Assembly: GCA_009379725.1 (NCBI GenBank)
Contig: WHTF01000022.1
Span: 1 to 40,319 of the forward strand
Length of the DNA stretch: 40,319 nucleotides
Source of the DNA: Deltaproteobacteria bacterium
Lineage (GTDB): Bacteria > Desulfobacterota > Binatia > UBA9968
Reading direction: 5' to 3'
The notes beneath the pieces were generated by a model. That model was not told the origin of the DNA and did not search any database. It saw nothing but the letters and a program-made list of their open reading frames with translations. Numbering within the stretch: the first letter of the stretch is position 1; each line of letters begins with the position of its first letter. The translations under genes were made by a program, and so were the position numbers. Shown piece by piece: positions 7,826 to 16,494 of this stretch.

Positions 7826-9627
7826 TGGCTGAAGAAAAGTACGAAACTCACGAATACGATGTTGTTGTAATCGGCGCCGGAGGTGCGGGTCTTCGCGCTG
7901 CAGTTGAGGCCTCGGCCAGAGGAGCCAGGACCGCTCTGGTTTGCAAATCACTCCTCGGCAAGGCTCATACGGTAATGGCTGAAGGCGGCATCGCCGCGGC
8001 GATGGGTAATGTTTATCCCGAAGACAATTGGAAAGTACATTTCCGCGACACGATGCGCGGCGGCAAGCTGCTCAACAACTGGCGGATGGCGCAGATCCAT
8101 GCGCAAGAGTCGCCGGACCGGGTGCTTGAACTCGAAGAATGGGGTGCCCTTTTTGACCGCACCCATGATGGACTTATTCTGCAGCGGGATTTTGGCGGAC
8201 ACCGTTATGCCCGGCTGGCGCACGTCGGCGATCGAACCGGTCTGGAAATGATTCGGACCTTGCAACAGCACGCGGTGCACAAGGGAATCGACGTCTATAT
8301 GGAATGCAACCTGCAGCGACTGCTGCTGGACGGTGGGAGGATCAGCGGCGCCTTCGGCTACTGGCGTGAAAGCGGCAAGTTCATTCTGTTTAAGTGTAAG
8401 GCCGTTGTGCTCGCTACCGGTGGGGGCGGAAAAGCGTGGAAGGTGACTTCCAATTCTTGGGAATATACCGGGGACGGAGTCACCATGGCCATTGACGTGG
8501 GCGCTGACTTGATGGACATGGAATTCATGCAGTTTCACCCCACGGGCATGGTCTGGCCACCCAGTGTGCGTGGTATTCTCGTGACCGAAGGCGTGCGTGG
8601 CGACGGCGGTACCCTCAAGAACACCAACAACGAACGCTTTATGTTCAACTACATCCCGGAGTTCTTCCGCGCTGAAACGGCTGAGACGGAAAAGGAAGCA
8701 GATGCTTGGTATGAGGACAAGAAGAACAACCGGCGAACTCCTGATTTATTACCCCGGGACGAAGTCGCTCGCGCCATCAATTCCGAAGTCAAGGCGGGCC
8801 GTGGTACGCCTCATGGCGGCGTATTCTTAGACATCGCCTCGCGACGACCGGCGGACTATATACAACGCCGGTTGCCGTCCATGTATCATCAATTTAAAGA
8901 GCTCGCCGACGTCGACATCACCAAAGAGCCCATGGAAGTCGGCCCCACCTGCCATTATAGTATGGGCGGGGTCAGGGTTGACGCTGACAGTACGGCGACA
9001 ACGGTTCCCGGACTCTTCGCCGCCGGTGAAGTCGCCGCCGGGCTGCACGGCGCCAATCGCTTAGGCGGTAATTCGCTCTCCGACCTGTTGGTCTTCGGCC
9101 GGCGCGCCGGTCTCTATGCCGCCGAGTACGTGAGAACGCACGAAGGACCGGTCACTATAGACCACGGCCAGGTCGATCGCTATGCGAAGGAACTCTTGGC
9201 GCCTTTCGAAAGCAAAGGCAGTGAGAACCCGTACGCTGTGCACGCCGATCTGCAGGACTGCATGCAGGACCTGGTGGGTATTATTCGAAGCGAATCGGAG
9301 CTACGGAAGGCGATTGAAGTTATTGCCCAACTCAAGGAACGGTCGGTCAATCTTAAAGTTGAAGGCAATCGACACTATAATCCGGGCTGGCATTTGGCCC
9401 TGGATCTTCACTCCCTGTTAACCTTTGCGGAAGCGGCCACCGTTGCCGCGATTGAACGAAAGGAAAGCCGGGGCGGGCATACGCGGGATGATTATCCGAA
9501 CACCGATCCGAGGTTCGCCAAGATTAACCTCATAGTCCGAAGAAAAAACGGCGATTTTACGGTTTCGCAAGAGCCCCTTCCCGAAATGCCCGATGAACTC
9601 AAAACATTGCTTGAGGAGAAAACGTGA
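7825..9627 (+). CDS. sdhA: Succinate dehydrogenase flavoprotein subunit
   Basis: This 600-residue catalytic subunit oxidises succinate to fumarate using covalently bound FAD. The N-terminal Rossmann motif GAGGAGLRAA lies at about residues 18-27. GKAHTVMAEGG contains His48, in the position of the FAD-linking histidine. The active-site segment FMQFHPTG, the CHYSMGGV segment and GLFAAGEVAAGLHGANRLGG near residue 410 are all present, with a normal C-terminal domain. Its ATG overlaps the stop of the anchor gene by one base and its TGA overlaps the start of sdhB, so the three are translationally coupled. Fumarate reductase is the alternative direction; an aerobic TCA role is favoured because fumC lies upstream. 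Confidence 0.95.
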   Translation: MAEEKYETHEYDVVVIGAGGAGLRAAVEASARGARTALVCKSLLGKAHTVMAEGGIAAAMGNVYPEDNWKVHFRDTMRGGKLLNNWRMAQIHAQESPDRVLELEEWGALFDRTHDGLILQRDFGGHRYARLAHVGDRTGLEMIRTLQQHAVHKGIDVYMECNLQRLLLDGGRISGAFGYWRESGKFILFKCKAVVLATGGGGKAWKVTSNSWEYTGDGVTMAIDVGADLMDMEFMQFHPTGMVWPPSVRGILVTEGVRGDGGTLKNTNNERFMFNYIPEFFRAETAETEKEADAWYEDKKNNRRTPDLLPRDEVARAINSEVKAGRGTPHGGVFLDIASRRPADYIQRRLPSMYHQFKELADVDITKEPMEVGPTCHYSMGGVRVDADSTATTVPGLFAAGEVAAGLHGANRLGGNSLSDLLVFGRRAGLYAAEYVRTHEGPVTIDHGQVDRYAKELLAPFESKGSENPYAVHADLQDCMQDLVGIIRSESELRKAIEVIAQLKERSVNLKVEGNRHYNPGWHLALDLHSLLTFAEAATVAAIERKESRGGHTRDDYPNTDPRFAKINLIVRRKNGDFTVSQEPLPEMPDELKTLLEEKT

Positions 9628-10382
9628 TGGCTGCGCAAGATGTCAATATGCGGGTGTGGCGGGGTGACGCCAGCGGCGGCGGGTTCAAAGACTACCGCAT
9701 CGCCGCAGGCGAAGGCATGGTGGTACTTGACGTGATCCACGCGATCCAAGCGCAACAGGCAAACGATTTGGCCGTGCGTTGGAATTGTAAAGCCGGAAAA
9801 TGCGGCTCGTGCAGCGCCGAAATCAATGGCAAGCCACGGCTCATGTGCATGACTAGAATGAATACTTTTCAGCCCGGCGAAACCATCACCGTTTCTCCCA
9901 TCAAGACCTTTCCGATTATCCGCGACCTGGTGACGGACGTATCTTATAATTACGAGAAAGCCAGGCAAGTTCCGGCCTTCAAGCCGAAGCCGAAAGAAGC
10001 AGATGGCACCCGGCGCATGTTTCAAGAGGACATCGATCGCGTGCAAGAGTTTCACAAATGCATCGAATGTTTTTTATGTCAGGATGTCTGTCATGTCATT
10101 CGCGATCATAATGACAACAAAAAGGCTTTTGCCGGTCCGAGAATTTTCGTCCGTTTGGCAGCGTTGGAAATGCATCCGCTCGATGCTAACGATCGCATCG
10201 ATTTAATCAAAGAGAAAGCGGGTATCGGTTACTGCAATATCACCAAGTGCTGCACTGAGGTATGTCCCGAACACATTCACATCACCGACAATGCCATTAT
10301 CCCGTTGAAAGAACGCGTAGCTGATCGGTACTATGATCCGATCGCAAAACTATTAGGATTGTTTTCACAGAAGAATAAATGA
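9627..10382 (+). CDS. sdhB: Succinate dehydrogenase iron-sulfur subunit
   Basis: This 251-residue electron-transfer subunit carries three clusters: a 2Fe-2S N-terminal ferredoxin domain (NCKAGKCGSCS, then LMC), a 4Fe-4S motif CIECFLCQDVC, and a 3Fe-4S motif beginning CNITKCCTEVCP. It passes electrons from the SdhA flavin to quinone in the membrane anchor. GAGGAG lies eight bases before the ATG at 9627; a GTG at 9624 overlapping the sdhA stop by four bases is equally usable. The sequence is complete, with all cluster cysteines present. It is the last gene of the operon and faces the minus-strand pilus cluster. Confidence 0.95.
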   Translation: MAAQDVNMRVWRGDASGGGFKDYRIAAGEGMVVLDVIHAIQAQQANDLAVRWNCKAGKCGSCSAEINGKPRLMCMTRMNTFQPGETITVSPIKTFPIIRDLVTDVSYNYEKARQVPAFKPKPKEADGTRRMFQEDIDRVQEFHKCIECFLCQDVCHVIRDHNDNKKAFAGPRIFVRLAALEMHPLDANDRIDLIKEKAGIGYCNITKCCTEVCPEHIHITDNAIIPLKERVADRYYDPIAKLLGLFSQKNK

Positions 10383-10416
10383 ACTCTCGGAACGGAAACA
10401 GAGCCCTGAACCTCGC

Positions 10417-10436
10417 CAAATAGAAGGCCCTATTTG
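10417..10436. terminator. Small hairpin between convergent operons
   Basis: CAAATAG (10417-10423) and CTATTTG (10430-10436) form a 7-bp stem with a 6-base loop between sdhB and the oppositely oriented unknown gene, overlapping the end of the latter. It could act as a weak bidirectional terminator; no long T-run is present. Confidence 0.3.
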
Positions 10437-10945
10437 TCTGGTTCGACGCGGTTACTGCGCTTCAAATACATTCGCACCCAATAGTCGTAGAGCGACGATG
10501 CCGTAAATTCCTCGTTAACCCGGTGCTCAAGCGCCGAATCGTATTGAATCTCGATTTTTTGTCCGTCTTTGCGGACCGATATCAAGCGGCCCTGTTTTTG
10601 GTCGACAATGGCTCCTACAGCCCGGATGATTTGCGAAAGCGAGTGAGCGTCGGGCTTGCCGCGCGTGCCTCGCTTGGTTCGGCCTTCATCATCCATGAGA
10701 CTCAGTTGGTCAGGTGTATAACGCAGCTCAATCGACTCCCAGGCATCGAGCTCTTGCGGCGGGGAGCGAAAAAGCTGCCAAAAACCGCGCGGAAATAATT
10801 TTTCCACCGGTTGTTCTCTCCGCTTGCGGCCTTGGACACTAACGAAATCGCCCTCGATTGTCAGGGAAAAGGATTCCATCCGGAGCGATTCCAGCGCTTG
10901 TCCGACCGGGCGAAGCACCTGCGTATAACTTCGACTGCTATCCAA
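10430..10945 (-). CDS. Unknown protein, paralogue of the upstream neighbour, pilus-motor cluster
   Basis: This 171-residue protein is from a family I do not recognise. The TTG start at 10945 is supported by GGGGAG seven bases upstream, and no ATG lies near the N-terminus. It has no signal peptide or membrane segment and is probably cytoplasmic. It shares a pattern with the neighbouring gene (11070-11594): LRPVGQ-LE-LR-ESF-L at the N-terminus, a central DxHS-SQ-R-VGA-VD-K-GRL, then QK and a C-terminal LYD-WVR-Y. The shared ends and diverged middle suggest a two-part fold from an old duplication. It is last in the minus-strand run that begins with pilT. A role as a pilus-motor adaptor or regulator is only guilt by association. 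Confidence 0.75.
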   Translation of the reverse strand: MDSSRSYTQVLRPVGQALESLRMESFSLTIEGDFVSVQGRKRREQPVEKLFPRGFWQLFRSPPQELDAWESIELRYTPDQLSLMDDEGRTKRGTRGKPDAHSLSQIIRAVGAIVDQKQGRLISVRKDGQKIEIQYDSALEHRVNEEFTASSLYDYWVRMYLKRSNRVEPDK

Positions 10946-11069
10946 TACCGAACTCCCCGTTTAAGATAACCGACCTGAAGATACTCGATTGAGGGCAAAG
11001 ATCATCGGCATAAGCATGACATCCCCAAAATCCCTGTCCATAAATGGAAATACACTAAACAATAGTCAC

Positions 11070-11594
11070 CTACTTCGAGGTCTGCTTTCGGTAGATACGC
11101 ACCCAAAGATCATAGAGTGCCGGAACTCCTAATTCCTCCGAGACTTTTTTACCGTTTAATAGTTCGTATTCAAAAGTGACCTTTTGGTCGTCCTTATTGA
11201 TAGTCAAAAGTCGTCCACTCTTATGATCCACAAGCGCGCCGACGACCCGCAACATCTGTGAGATAGAGTGAATATCGGGAGTGAGATTAGGATTACGCCG
11301 CCGTGATTGACCCTCCCGTTCGAATCGTTCGATGTCCTGCGAGGTCATGCGCCATTCCAATATACCGGTCGCAAGTTTTAATGCGCCCTCTTTGTCTTGC
11401 GGACGAGTATGGGTTACCTGCCATTCCGCGAGAAGAGCTTTTTCTCGGGGGGTTATCTGTTTACGCCCCGGGGTCTTGTCACGCACAACAAGATCCTCGT
11501 TCTCGAAAAGCAAGGCGAACGATTCGATTCGAAGTGCCTCCAACAGCTGCCCGACCGGGCGAAGCAAAAGCGCGTAAACTATTTGATCAGCCAT
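11070..11594 (-). CDS. Unknown protein, paralogue of the downstream neighbour, pilus-motor cluster
   Basis: This 174-residue protein (from the ATG at 11594) is from an unrecognised family; a TTG three codons upstream (11603) with GAAAGAG before it is an alternative start. It aligns end to end with the product of 10430-10945: LLRPVGQLLEALRIESFAL near the N-terminus, HSISQMLRVVGALVDHKSGR near residues 115-135, and LYDLWVRIYRK at the C-terminus. It has no cysteine pairs, signal peptide or membrane helix, and charged residues are frequent. The conserved Asp-His-Ser and Arg-Val-Gly-Ala positions in both copies may form a ligand or partner surface. A gap of about 280 bp separates it from the pilU-like gene upstream, so it may have its own promoter. 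Confidence 0.75.
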   Translation of the reverse strand: MADQIVYALLLRPVGQLLEALRIESFALLFENEDLVVRDKTPGRKQITPREKALLAEWQVTHTRPQDKEGALKLATGILEWRMTSQDIERFEREGQSRRRNPNLTPDIHSISQMLRVVGALVDHKSGRLLTINKDDQKVTFEYELLNGKKVSEELGVPALYDLWVRIYRKQTSK

Positions 11595-11876
11595 GGGTAT
11601 CAAAATATGACTCTTTCAGTGTAATCGCCATAAAGGACAAAGTCATGAGCGGCGATTCCAGGTAAATCCGGCCAGTTTCAAAAACTCGAGCGATTGGTAA
11701 TAACGATAAACGGCTACGCACAACTCTTTCCTAAGAGATCGGTTACGATTTCTAACAGCCGACTACTCCGCCAGACGATTCATAATAAATTTTTATCTAC
11801 GTGTAGTCTTCTTATAAGTCAAGAAATTTCTGCTCGATACGTGATCTCACACGCGCGAGAAAAACTGCACTTCAAA

Positions 11877-13055
11877 CTAAATTCTTCGGAAACTGCCGCT
11901 CGTTCGCTGCATCCCTTGAATCTGCAATCCGCCTTTATTGGCGGAGGCATTTCCCTTTTCTAGCAACTTGTCCAGGGCTTCGTCACCCGTCAAACCCTCC
12001 AATTTAATCTTAAGGCGCAGGTTATTAGCGCTATCAGAATTCATCAAGGCTTGTTGGAGAGTGATTTTGTTTTCCTTGTATAATGTGAACAGCGCCTGGT
12101 CGAAGGTCTGGCAACCTTCCTGAATCCCCTGCTCCATGGCCTCTTTAAGACTGTCGATTTCTGCTTGCTTGATCAAATCTTTAATCCGCGGAGTATCGAT
12201 CAGAATCTCGATCGCGGCCACGCGCGCTCCGTCAACCGAAGGGATCAAGCGTTGAGAAATGACGGCACGCAGGCTCAAAGAAAGATGCATGAGGATCTGT
12301 GAGTGCCGCTCAGCCGGAAAAAAATTGAGGATACGTTCAAACGATTGAGCGACGTTGGTTGAATGAAGCGTTCCCAGACAAAGGTGACCCGTATCAGCGA
12401 AAGTGATGGCCGCCTCCATGGAGTCTTTATCGCGGATTTCACCGATCAGGATAACATCAGGCGCTTGGCGAACCGCACGCTTGAGCGCATCGCCAAAGGA
12501 ATGGGTATCAAATCCTAACTCTCGCTGGGTCACGATGCATCTCTTGTGGCGATGAACGAATTCGATCGGATCTTCCACTGAAATAATATGGCCCGGACCG
12601 GATGAATTACGATGATCGATCATCGCCGCCAGGCTAGTGGATTTACCGGAGCCTGTCGCGCCGACCACTAGGACCAAGCCGGCCTTTCTCATGACGATGT
12701 CTTTGAGCACGGCAGGAAGCTTTAATTCGTCTATCGATCTGATCTCAAATTTTATTTTACGAATGACCAACGCCACGGAGCCGCGCTGCCGCAAAACATT
12801 GACGCGGAAACGGCTGAGATCGGGAATTGAAAGGACAAGGACGAGATCCATCTCCAGTTGAGAATTAAACTCCTCCCACTGCCTTTCGTTCATCACCGAC
12901 TTGGCGAGCCTCTCCAGATCCGGCGGAGTAAATTTAGACTCCCCTATCGGCTGGACAATTCCTTCAATACGATACATTGGCGGAGCGCCGACGGTGAGAT
13001 ACACGTCGGAAGCCTCCTTTTCCACCATCACTTCAAGCAGTTCTTTTATCTCCAT
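11877..13055 (-). CDS. pilU: PilU-like type IV pilus retraction ATPase, second copy
   Basis: This 392-residue PilT/PilU-family hexameric ATPase would power pilus retraction at the inner membrane. It has a Walker A (GATGSGKST), an Asp box (VEDPIEFVH), a Walker B (DVILIGEIRD) and a His box (TGHLCLGTLHSTN). The C-terminal PilU-type motif is TPRIKDLIKQAEIDSLKEAM; this segment and the extended tail distinguish PilU from PilT. GAGGGA just upstream of the ATG supports the start. It is closely related to the adjacent 13115-14287 product, apart from the N-terminus and the C-terminal tail, and so arose by tandem duplication. PilU usually works with PilT, which is encoded two genes upstream. No pilin or assembly genes are in the window. 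Confidence 0.88.
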   Translation of the reverse strand: MEIKELLEVMVEKEASDVYLTVGAPPMYRIEGIVQPIGESKFTPPDLERLAKSVMNERQWEEFNSQLEMDLVLVLSIPDLSRFRVNVLRQRGSVALVIRKIKFEIRSIDELKLPAVLKDIVMRKAGLVLVVGATGSGKSTSLAAMIDHRNSSGPGHIISVEDPIEFVHRHKRCIVTQRELGFDTHSFGDALKRAVRQAPDVILIGEIRDKDSMEAAITFADTGHLCLGTLHSTNVAQSFERILNFFPAERHSQILMHLSLSLRAVISQRLIPSVDGARVAAIEILIDTPRIKDLIKQAEIDSLKEAMEQGIQEGCQTFDQALFTLYKENKITLQQALMNSDSANNLRLKIKLEGLTGDEALDKLLEKGNASANKGGLQIQGMQRTSGSFRRI

Positions 13056-13114
13056 CTTCTTCCCTCGAAGGTAGCTTCGAACCTCTTAGTCCTGATACCC
13101 GACCTGATGACGTC

Positions 13115-14287
13115 TTATGCCCCTTGCAGCCGAAACAGACTGTTGCTTGCTAAAGTCTCCGATTTTGCCTCTTGGCGGTCCTCTGGTTTGGCCTGTAACG
13201 GGATCCCTTCCATTGCCTCGTCAGTCATTAGACCCGCCATTTTGATTTTCAAACGAAGATTATTAGCGCTGTCCGCGTTCGCCAGCGCTTCCTCGATACT
13301 GATTTTTCCCGCTTGATATAATACAAACAAGGCTTGGTCGAAGCTTTGACAACCTTCTCGGATTCCCTGCTCCATGGCTTCCTTCAGCGTGTCGATTTCA
13401 CCTTTTTTTATTAAGTCCTTGATACGCGGAGTATCCAAAAGAATTTCCACAGCCGCAACGCGTCCACCCCCCATGGCTGGAACAAGGCGCTGAGAAACAA
13501 TACCCCGCAAATTCAATGAAAGTTGCAACAATACCTGCGAGTATCGGACCGGTGGAAAGAAATTGAGTATCCGTTCGAAGGACTGGTTCGCATTGGTCGA
13601 ATGAAGAGTTCCGAAACAGAGATGTCCGGTATCCGCAAAAGTTAAAGCCGCTTCCATCGTTTCAGAAGTGCGAATTTCGCCGATGAGAATGACGTCCGGG
13701 GCTTGCCGCATCGCATTTTCAAGGGCATCCTGAAAAGAGTTCGTGTCAAATCCTATTTCGCGCTGGGTCACAATGGATTTTTTATGCTTATGAACAAATT
13801 CGATAGGATCTTCCACAGTGATAATGTGTCCCTCATCATTGCTGTTGCGAAGATCTATCATCGAGGCCAGTGTCGTCGACTTACCGGACCCCGTCGCGCC
13901 GACGACCAAGACCAGACCTCTTTTTAACATGGATACGTCCTTCAATACCGGCGGCAAACCAAGCGATCCAAACGACGGGATGTCCACTTTGATTTTTCGG
14001 ACAACGATCGCAATAGAGCCGCGTTGGCGCAGAACGTTGACGCGAAAGCGGCTGACTTTCGGTAGAGAAAGCGCGAGATTCATTTCTTTCTTGTGTCTAA
14101 ATTCATCCCACTGCTCCTCGTTCATGAATGACTTGGCCAATTCTTCAAGAGACTCAGGTGTGAAGGGCTCATGAGCCCCCTCTCGAACCTTACCATCGAC
14201 TCGATACATAGGAGGTCGCGCAACCGTAAGATAAAGATCAGAGGAATCTTTTTCCACCATAACCTTGAAATACTCTTCGATATCCAT
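13115..14287 (-). CDS. pilU: PilU-like type IV pilus retraction ATPase, first copy
   Basis: This 390-residue protein has the full set of retraction-ATPase motifs: GATGSGKSTT Walker A, VEDPIEFVH, DVILIGEIR Walker B, TGHLCFGTLHSTNANQ and the PilU-type TPRIKDLIKKGEIDTLKEAM. The ATG at 14287 begins MDIEEYFKVM, matching the start of the neighbouring copy; an in-frame GTG at 14302 is less likely. It sits 24 bp after pilT and about 60 bp before the second copy, so all three are probably co-transcribed. PilU proteins are accessory motors that support PilT under load. Two tandem PilU genes behind one PilT is more than the usual single copy, suggesting specialisation or dosage. Catalytic residues look intact in both. 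Confidence 0.88.
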   Translation of the reverse strand: MDIEEYFKVMVEKDSSDLYLTVARPPMYRVDGKVREGAHEPFTPESLEELAKSFMNEEQWDEFRHKKEMNLALSLPKVSRFRVNVLRQRGSIAIVVRKIKVDIPSFGSLGLPPVLKDVSMLKRGLVLVVGATGSGKSTTLASMIDLRNSNDEGHIITVEDPIEFVHKHKKSIVTQREIGFDTNSFQDALENAMRQAPDVILIGEIRTSETMEAALTFADTGHLCFGTLHSTNANQSFERILNFFPPVRYSQVLLQLSLNLRGIVSQRLVPAMGGGRVAAVEILLDTPRIKDLIKKGEIDTLKEAMEQGIREGCQSFDQALFVLYQAGKISIEEALANADSANNLRLKIKMAGLMTDEAMEGIPLQAKPEDRQEAKSETLASNSLFRLQGA

Positions 14288-14311
14288 CACTCCCGACCTC
14301 ACAATCGATGT

Positions 14312-15382
14312 CTAAACCGACCGCACCATGGAACCCGCGTTGACTGCGCCGAAAAGATTGGGATTCGAGCTCCGCGATTGAGCTTCATCCTTCGTTACCA
14401 GCCCGCGAGCCACGACATCGAGTAACGCCATATCCATGGTCTGCATGCCGTCTTTTTTGCTCACCTGCATGGTCCCGGGTAGTTGATGGATCTTGCCCTC
14501 CCGAATCAGGTTTCGAACTGCGGTGGTGCCGATCATTATCTCCAGTGCTGCTGCCCTGCCTCCGCCTTTTTTTTTCAACAGGGTCTGAGTGATCACAGCC
14601 TCTATAGATTCGGCAAATTGCGCGCGAATCTGGGCCTGCTGATTGGGTGGAAACACATCGATTATGCGGTCAACGGTTTTGGGAGCACTGGAGGTGTGCA
14701 AAGTGGCAAAAACGAGATGCCCCGTTTCAGCGGCCGTAAGCGCAAGTTGAATGGTGTCCAGGTCGCGTAATTCTCCAACGAGGATGATGTCGGGGTCTTC
14801 TCGGAGGGCCGCTCTGAGAGCGTTAGCGAAGGAGTGCGTATGAGGACCTAATTCTCGCTGGTTAACCAGACATTTCTTGGATTGGTGGACAAATTCGATG
14901 GGGTCTTCGACGGTAAGAATATGGCCCTCAAAAACATCATTGATATGATCGATCATCGCCGCCAGCGTCGTGGATTTTCCCGATCCCGTGGGTCCGGTCA
15001 CGAGAACCAGCCCCTTCTCCCGGTCACAGAGCTGCTTCAGTATGGGAGGCATTCCCAAATCTTCAAGTGTGATAATCTTCGTCGGTATGGTACGAAAAAC
15101 AGCTGCTTCTCCTTTTCTTTGGATGAACACGTTCACACGAAAACGCGCTATTCCACCCAATTCGAAGGAAAAGTCACACTCATGAGTTTCCTCAAATTTC
15201 TTGCGCTGCGAATCATTCATAACGTCATACACCAGGTTATGAACCTCCTCCTGCGCCAGCGGCGGATAGTCCAACTTTTTTAAGTCTCCGTGGACGCGCA
15301 ACATAGGCGGCTCGCCGGCGCTCAGGTGGCAATCCGACGCCCCCTGCTCAACGCCGAACGCCAAAAGCCGAGTAATATCCAT
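14312..15382 (-). CDS. pilT: Type IV pilus retraction ATPase PilT
   Basis: This 356-residue hexameric motor depolymerises type IV pili for twitching, attachment and DNA uptake. It has a Walker A GPTGSGKSTT, Asp box VEDPIEFVH, Walker B IILVGELRD and His box TGHLVFATLHTSSA. The PilT hallmark near the C-terminus is AVRNLIREGKIHQL, the AIRNLIRE motif needed for retraction. Length is typical (about 345-370). AGGAG lies nine bases before the ATG. It is the first gene of the minus-strand cluster pilT-pilU-pilU-unknown-unknown. A ComEA-like exported protein at 542 could belong to the same physiology, though it is 14 kb away. Confidence 0.95.
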   Translation of the reverse strand: MDITRLLAFGVEQGASDCHLSAGEPPMLRVHGDLKKLDYPPLAQEEVHNLVYDVMNDSQRKKFEETHECDFSFELGGIARFRVNVFIQRKGEAAVFRTIPTKIITLEDLGMPPILKQLCDREKGLVLVTGPTGSGKSTTLAAMIDHINDVFEGHILTVEDPIEFVHQSKKCLVNQRELGPHTHSFANALRAALREDPDIILVGELRDLDTIQLALTAAETGHLVFATLHTSSAPKTVDRIIDVFPPNQQAQIRAQFAESIEAVITQTLLKKKGGGRAAALEIMIGTTAVRNLIREGKIHQLPGTMQVSKKDGMQTMDMALLDVVARGLVTKDEAQSRSSNPNLFGAVNAGSMVRSV

Positions 15383-15405
15383 AGCTGTTAACTCCTAGCG
15401 AAGCT

Positions 15406-15436
15406 TTGAAAGTAACTTATCACCGCAAGATATAAT
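15406..15436 (+). promoter_or_regulatory. Candidate sigma70 promoter for the SDR/ALDH gene run
   Basis: TTGAAA (15406-15411) and a perfect TATAAT (15431-15436) are 19 bases apart, in the divergent gap between pilT and the SDR gene. It would give an untranslated leader of roughly 165 nt before the SDR ATG at 15610, in which I see no named RNA motif. Confidence 0.4.
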
Positions 15437-15609
15437 GAGGGTCTTCGAATTTCGACTACCGTGGATTTAAACCGGAGCAATAACAATACCACCCCCCGCG
15501 TGCCAACCTTGGCCGATTGCAAAAGGCGCCGGGGAAGGCTGCCGCAATCGTTGCCTTTATTCATAAAATTAAATATTTACTAGGTATTCTTTGGATTGTT
15601 CTTCGACCG

Positions 15610-16383
15610 ATGCTGACAAACAAAATCGCTCTTATTACCGGCGGCGGTACCGGCATTGGCAAAGCCATCGGTGTACAATTGGCCAAAAATGGCGCCAAAG
15701 TTGCGCTCGCGTCTCGTAGCCACGCGCATATTGAGCTGGCTGCCACGGAGCTAAGGGCTCTAGGATTATCCGTCTTGCCCCTACAAATGAATGTCCGAAG
15801 GAAACAAGATATCGATCAAGCTGTGGCTAGAGTGTTCGCGGAATGGGGAGCTATCCATATTCTTGTAAATAACGCCGGAATTTCCGGCCTGAGCATGATC
15901 GACGATCCGGATGATGCTAAATGGTATGATATCGTGGATACGAACCTGAACGGCATGTATCTGATCACGAAACAGGTGTTGAAGCATATGCCGGATCATT
16001 CCGGCGGGCGGATTATCAACATCTCTTCGGTCTTAGGAAAATTCGGCGTCCCCGGATACACCGCCTACTGCACGACCAAACACGGCATGATCGGCTTTAC
16101 CCGCGCCTTGGCTTTAGAAGTGGTCCAACGTGGCATTACAGTCAATACCATCTGTCCTGGATGGGTCGACACTGAAATGGCGGCGCTCGGCATCCATGAG
16201 ACTGCTGCGCTTCAGGGAATAACGCCGGAACAGTTCAAAGCGCAAGCCGTGGCGGCCGTTCCCATCAAAAGGTTCCTCGATGCCGATGAGGTGGCTCACC
16301 TGGTCTGCTATGTCGCTTCGGAGCAAGCCCGGGCCATCACCGGTCAGGCCATTAATATCTGCGGCGGCCAAACCATGGTCTAA
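15610..16383 (+). CDS. Short-chain dehydrogenase/reductase (3-oxoacyl-ACP reductase-like)
   Basis: This 257-residue NAD(P)-dependent oxidoreductase is a classical SDR. It has a TGGGTGIG cofactor loop near residue 12, NNAG in strand 4, a catalytic Ser in INISSV, Tyr and Lys in YTAYCTTKHG, and the PGWVDTEM segment. The closest generic families are 3-oxoacyl-ACP reductases and 3-hydroxybutyrate or cyclic-alcohol dehydrogenases; the substrate is not predictable. The start at 15610 gives the usual SDR N-terminus (MLTNKIALITGG). The frame extends to a TTG at 15517, but neither start has a good ribosome site, so the leader or start is unusual. An aldehyde dehydrogenase follows after 111 bp, suggesting consecutive alcohol and aldehyde oxidation steps. 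Confidence 0.88.
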   Translation: MLTNKIALITGGGTGIGKAIGVQLAKNGAKVALASRSHAHIELAATELRALGLSVLPLQMNVRRKQDIDQAVARVFAEWGAIHILVNNAGISGLSMIDDPDDAKWYDIVDTNLNGMYLITKQVLKHMPDHSGGRIINISSVLGKFGVPGYTAYCTTKHGMIGFTRALALEVVQRGITVNTICPGWVDTEMAALGIHETAALQGITPEQFKAQAVAAVPIKRFLDADEVAHLVCYVASEQARAITGQAINICGGQTMV

Positions 16384-16470
16384 CCCGTTATCATTTTTTC
16401 TACCGGTTTTCTGAAGAGGACGGATGAACCGCTTATTGGCTCTCTTGAACCGCAAACAGAAGATTTTTTT

Positions 16471-16492
16471 CTCCTGAGCTGATAAACAGGAG
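16471..16492 (+). promoter_or_regulatory. Hairpin that could hide the ribosome site of the aldehyde dehydrogenase gene
   Basis: CTCCTG (16471-16476) is complementary to CAGGAG (16487-16492), which contains the ribosome-binding AGGAG two bases before the GTG start. A 10-base loop separates them and a run of seven T precedes the stem. Translation could therefore be limited unless the hairpin is opened. Confidence 0.4.
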
Positions 16493-16494
16493 CT

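Noticed and set aside
11623-11657. AATCGCC/GGCGATT inverted repeat in the 280-bp gap before the unknown paralogue
   Set aside because: Seven-base arms with a 21-base spacer are expected by chance in this much sequence; no promoter geometry supports it.
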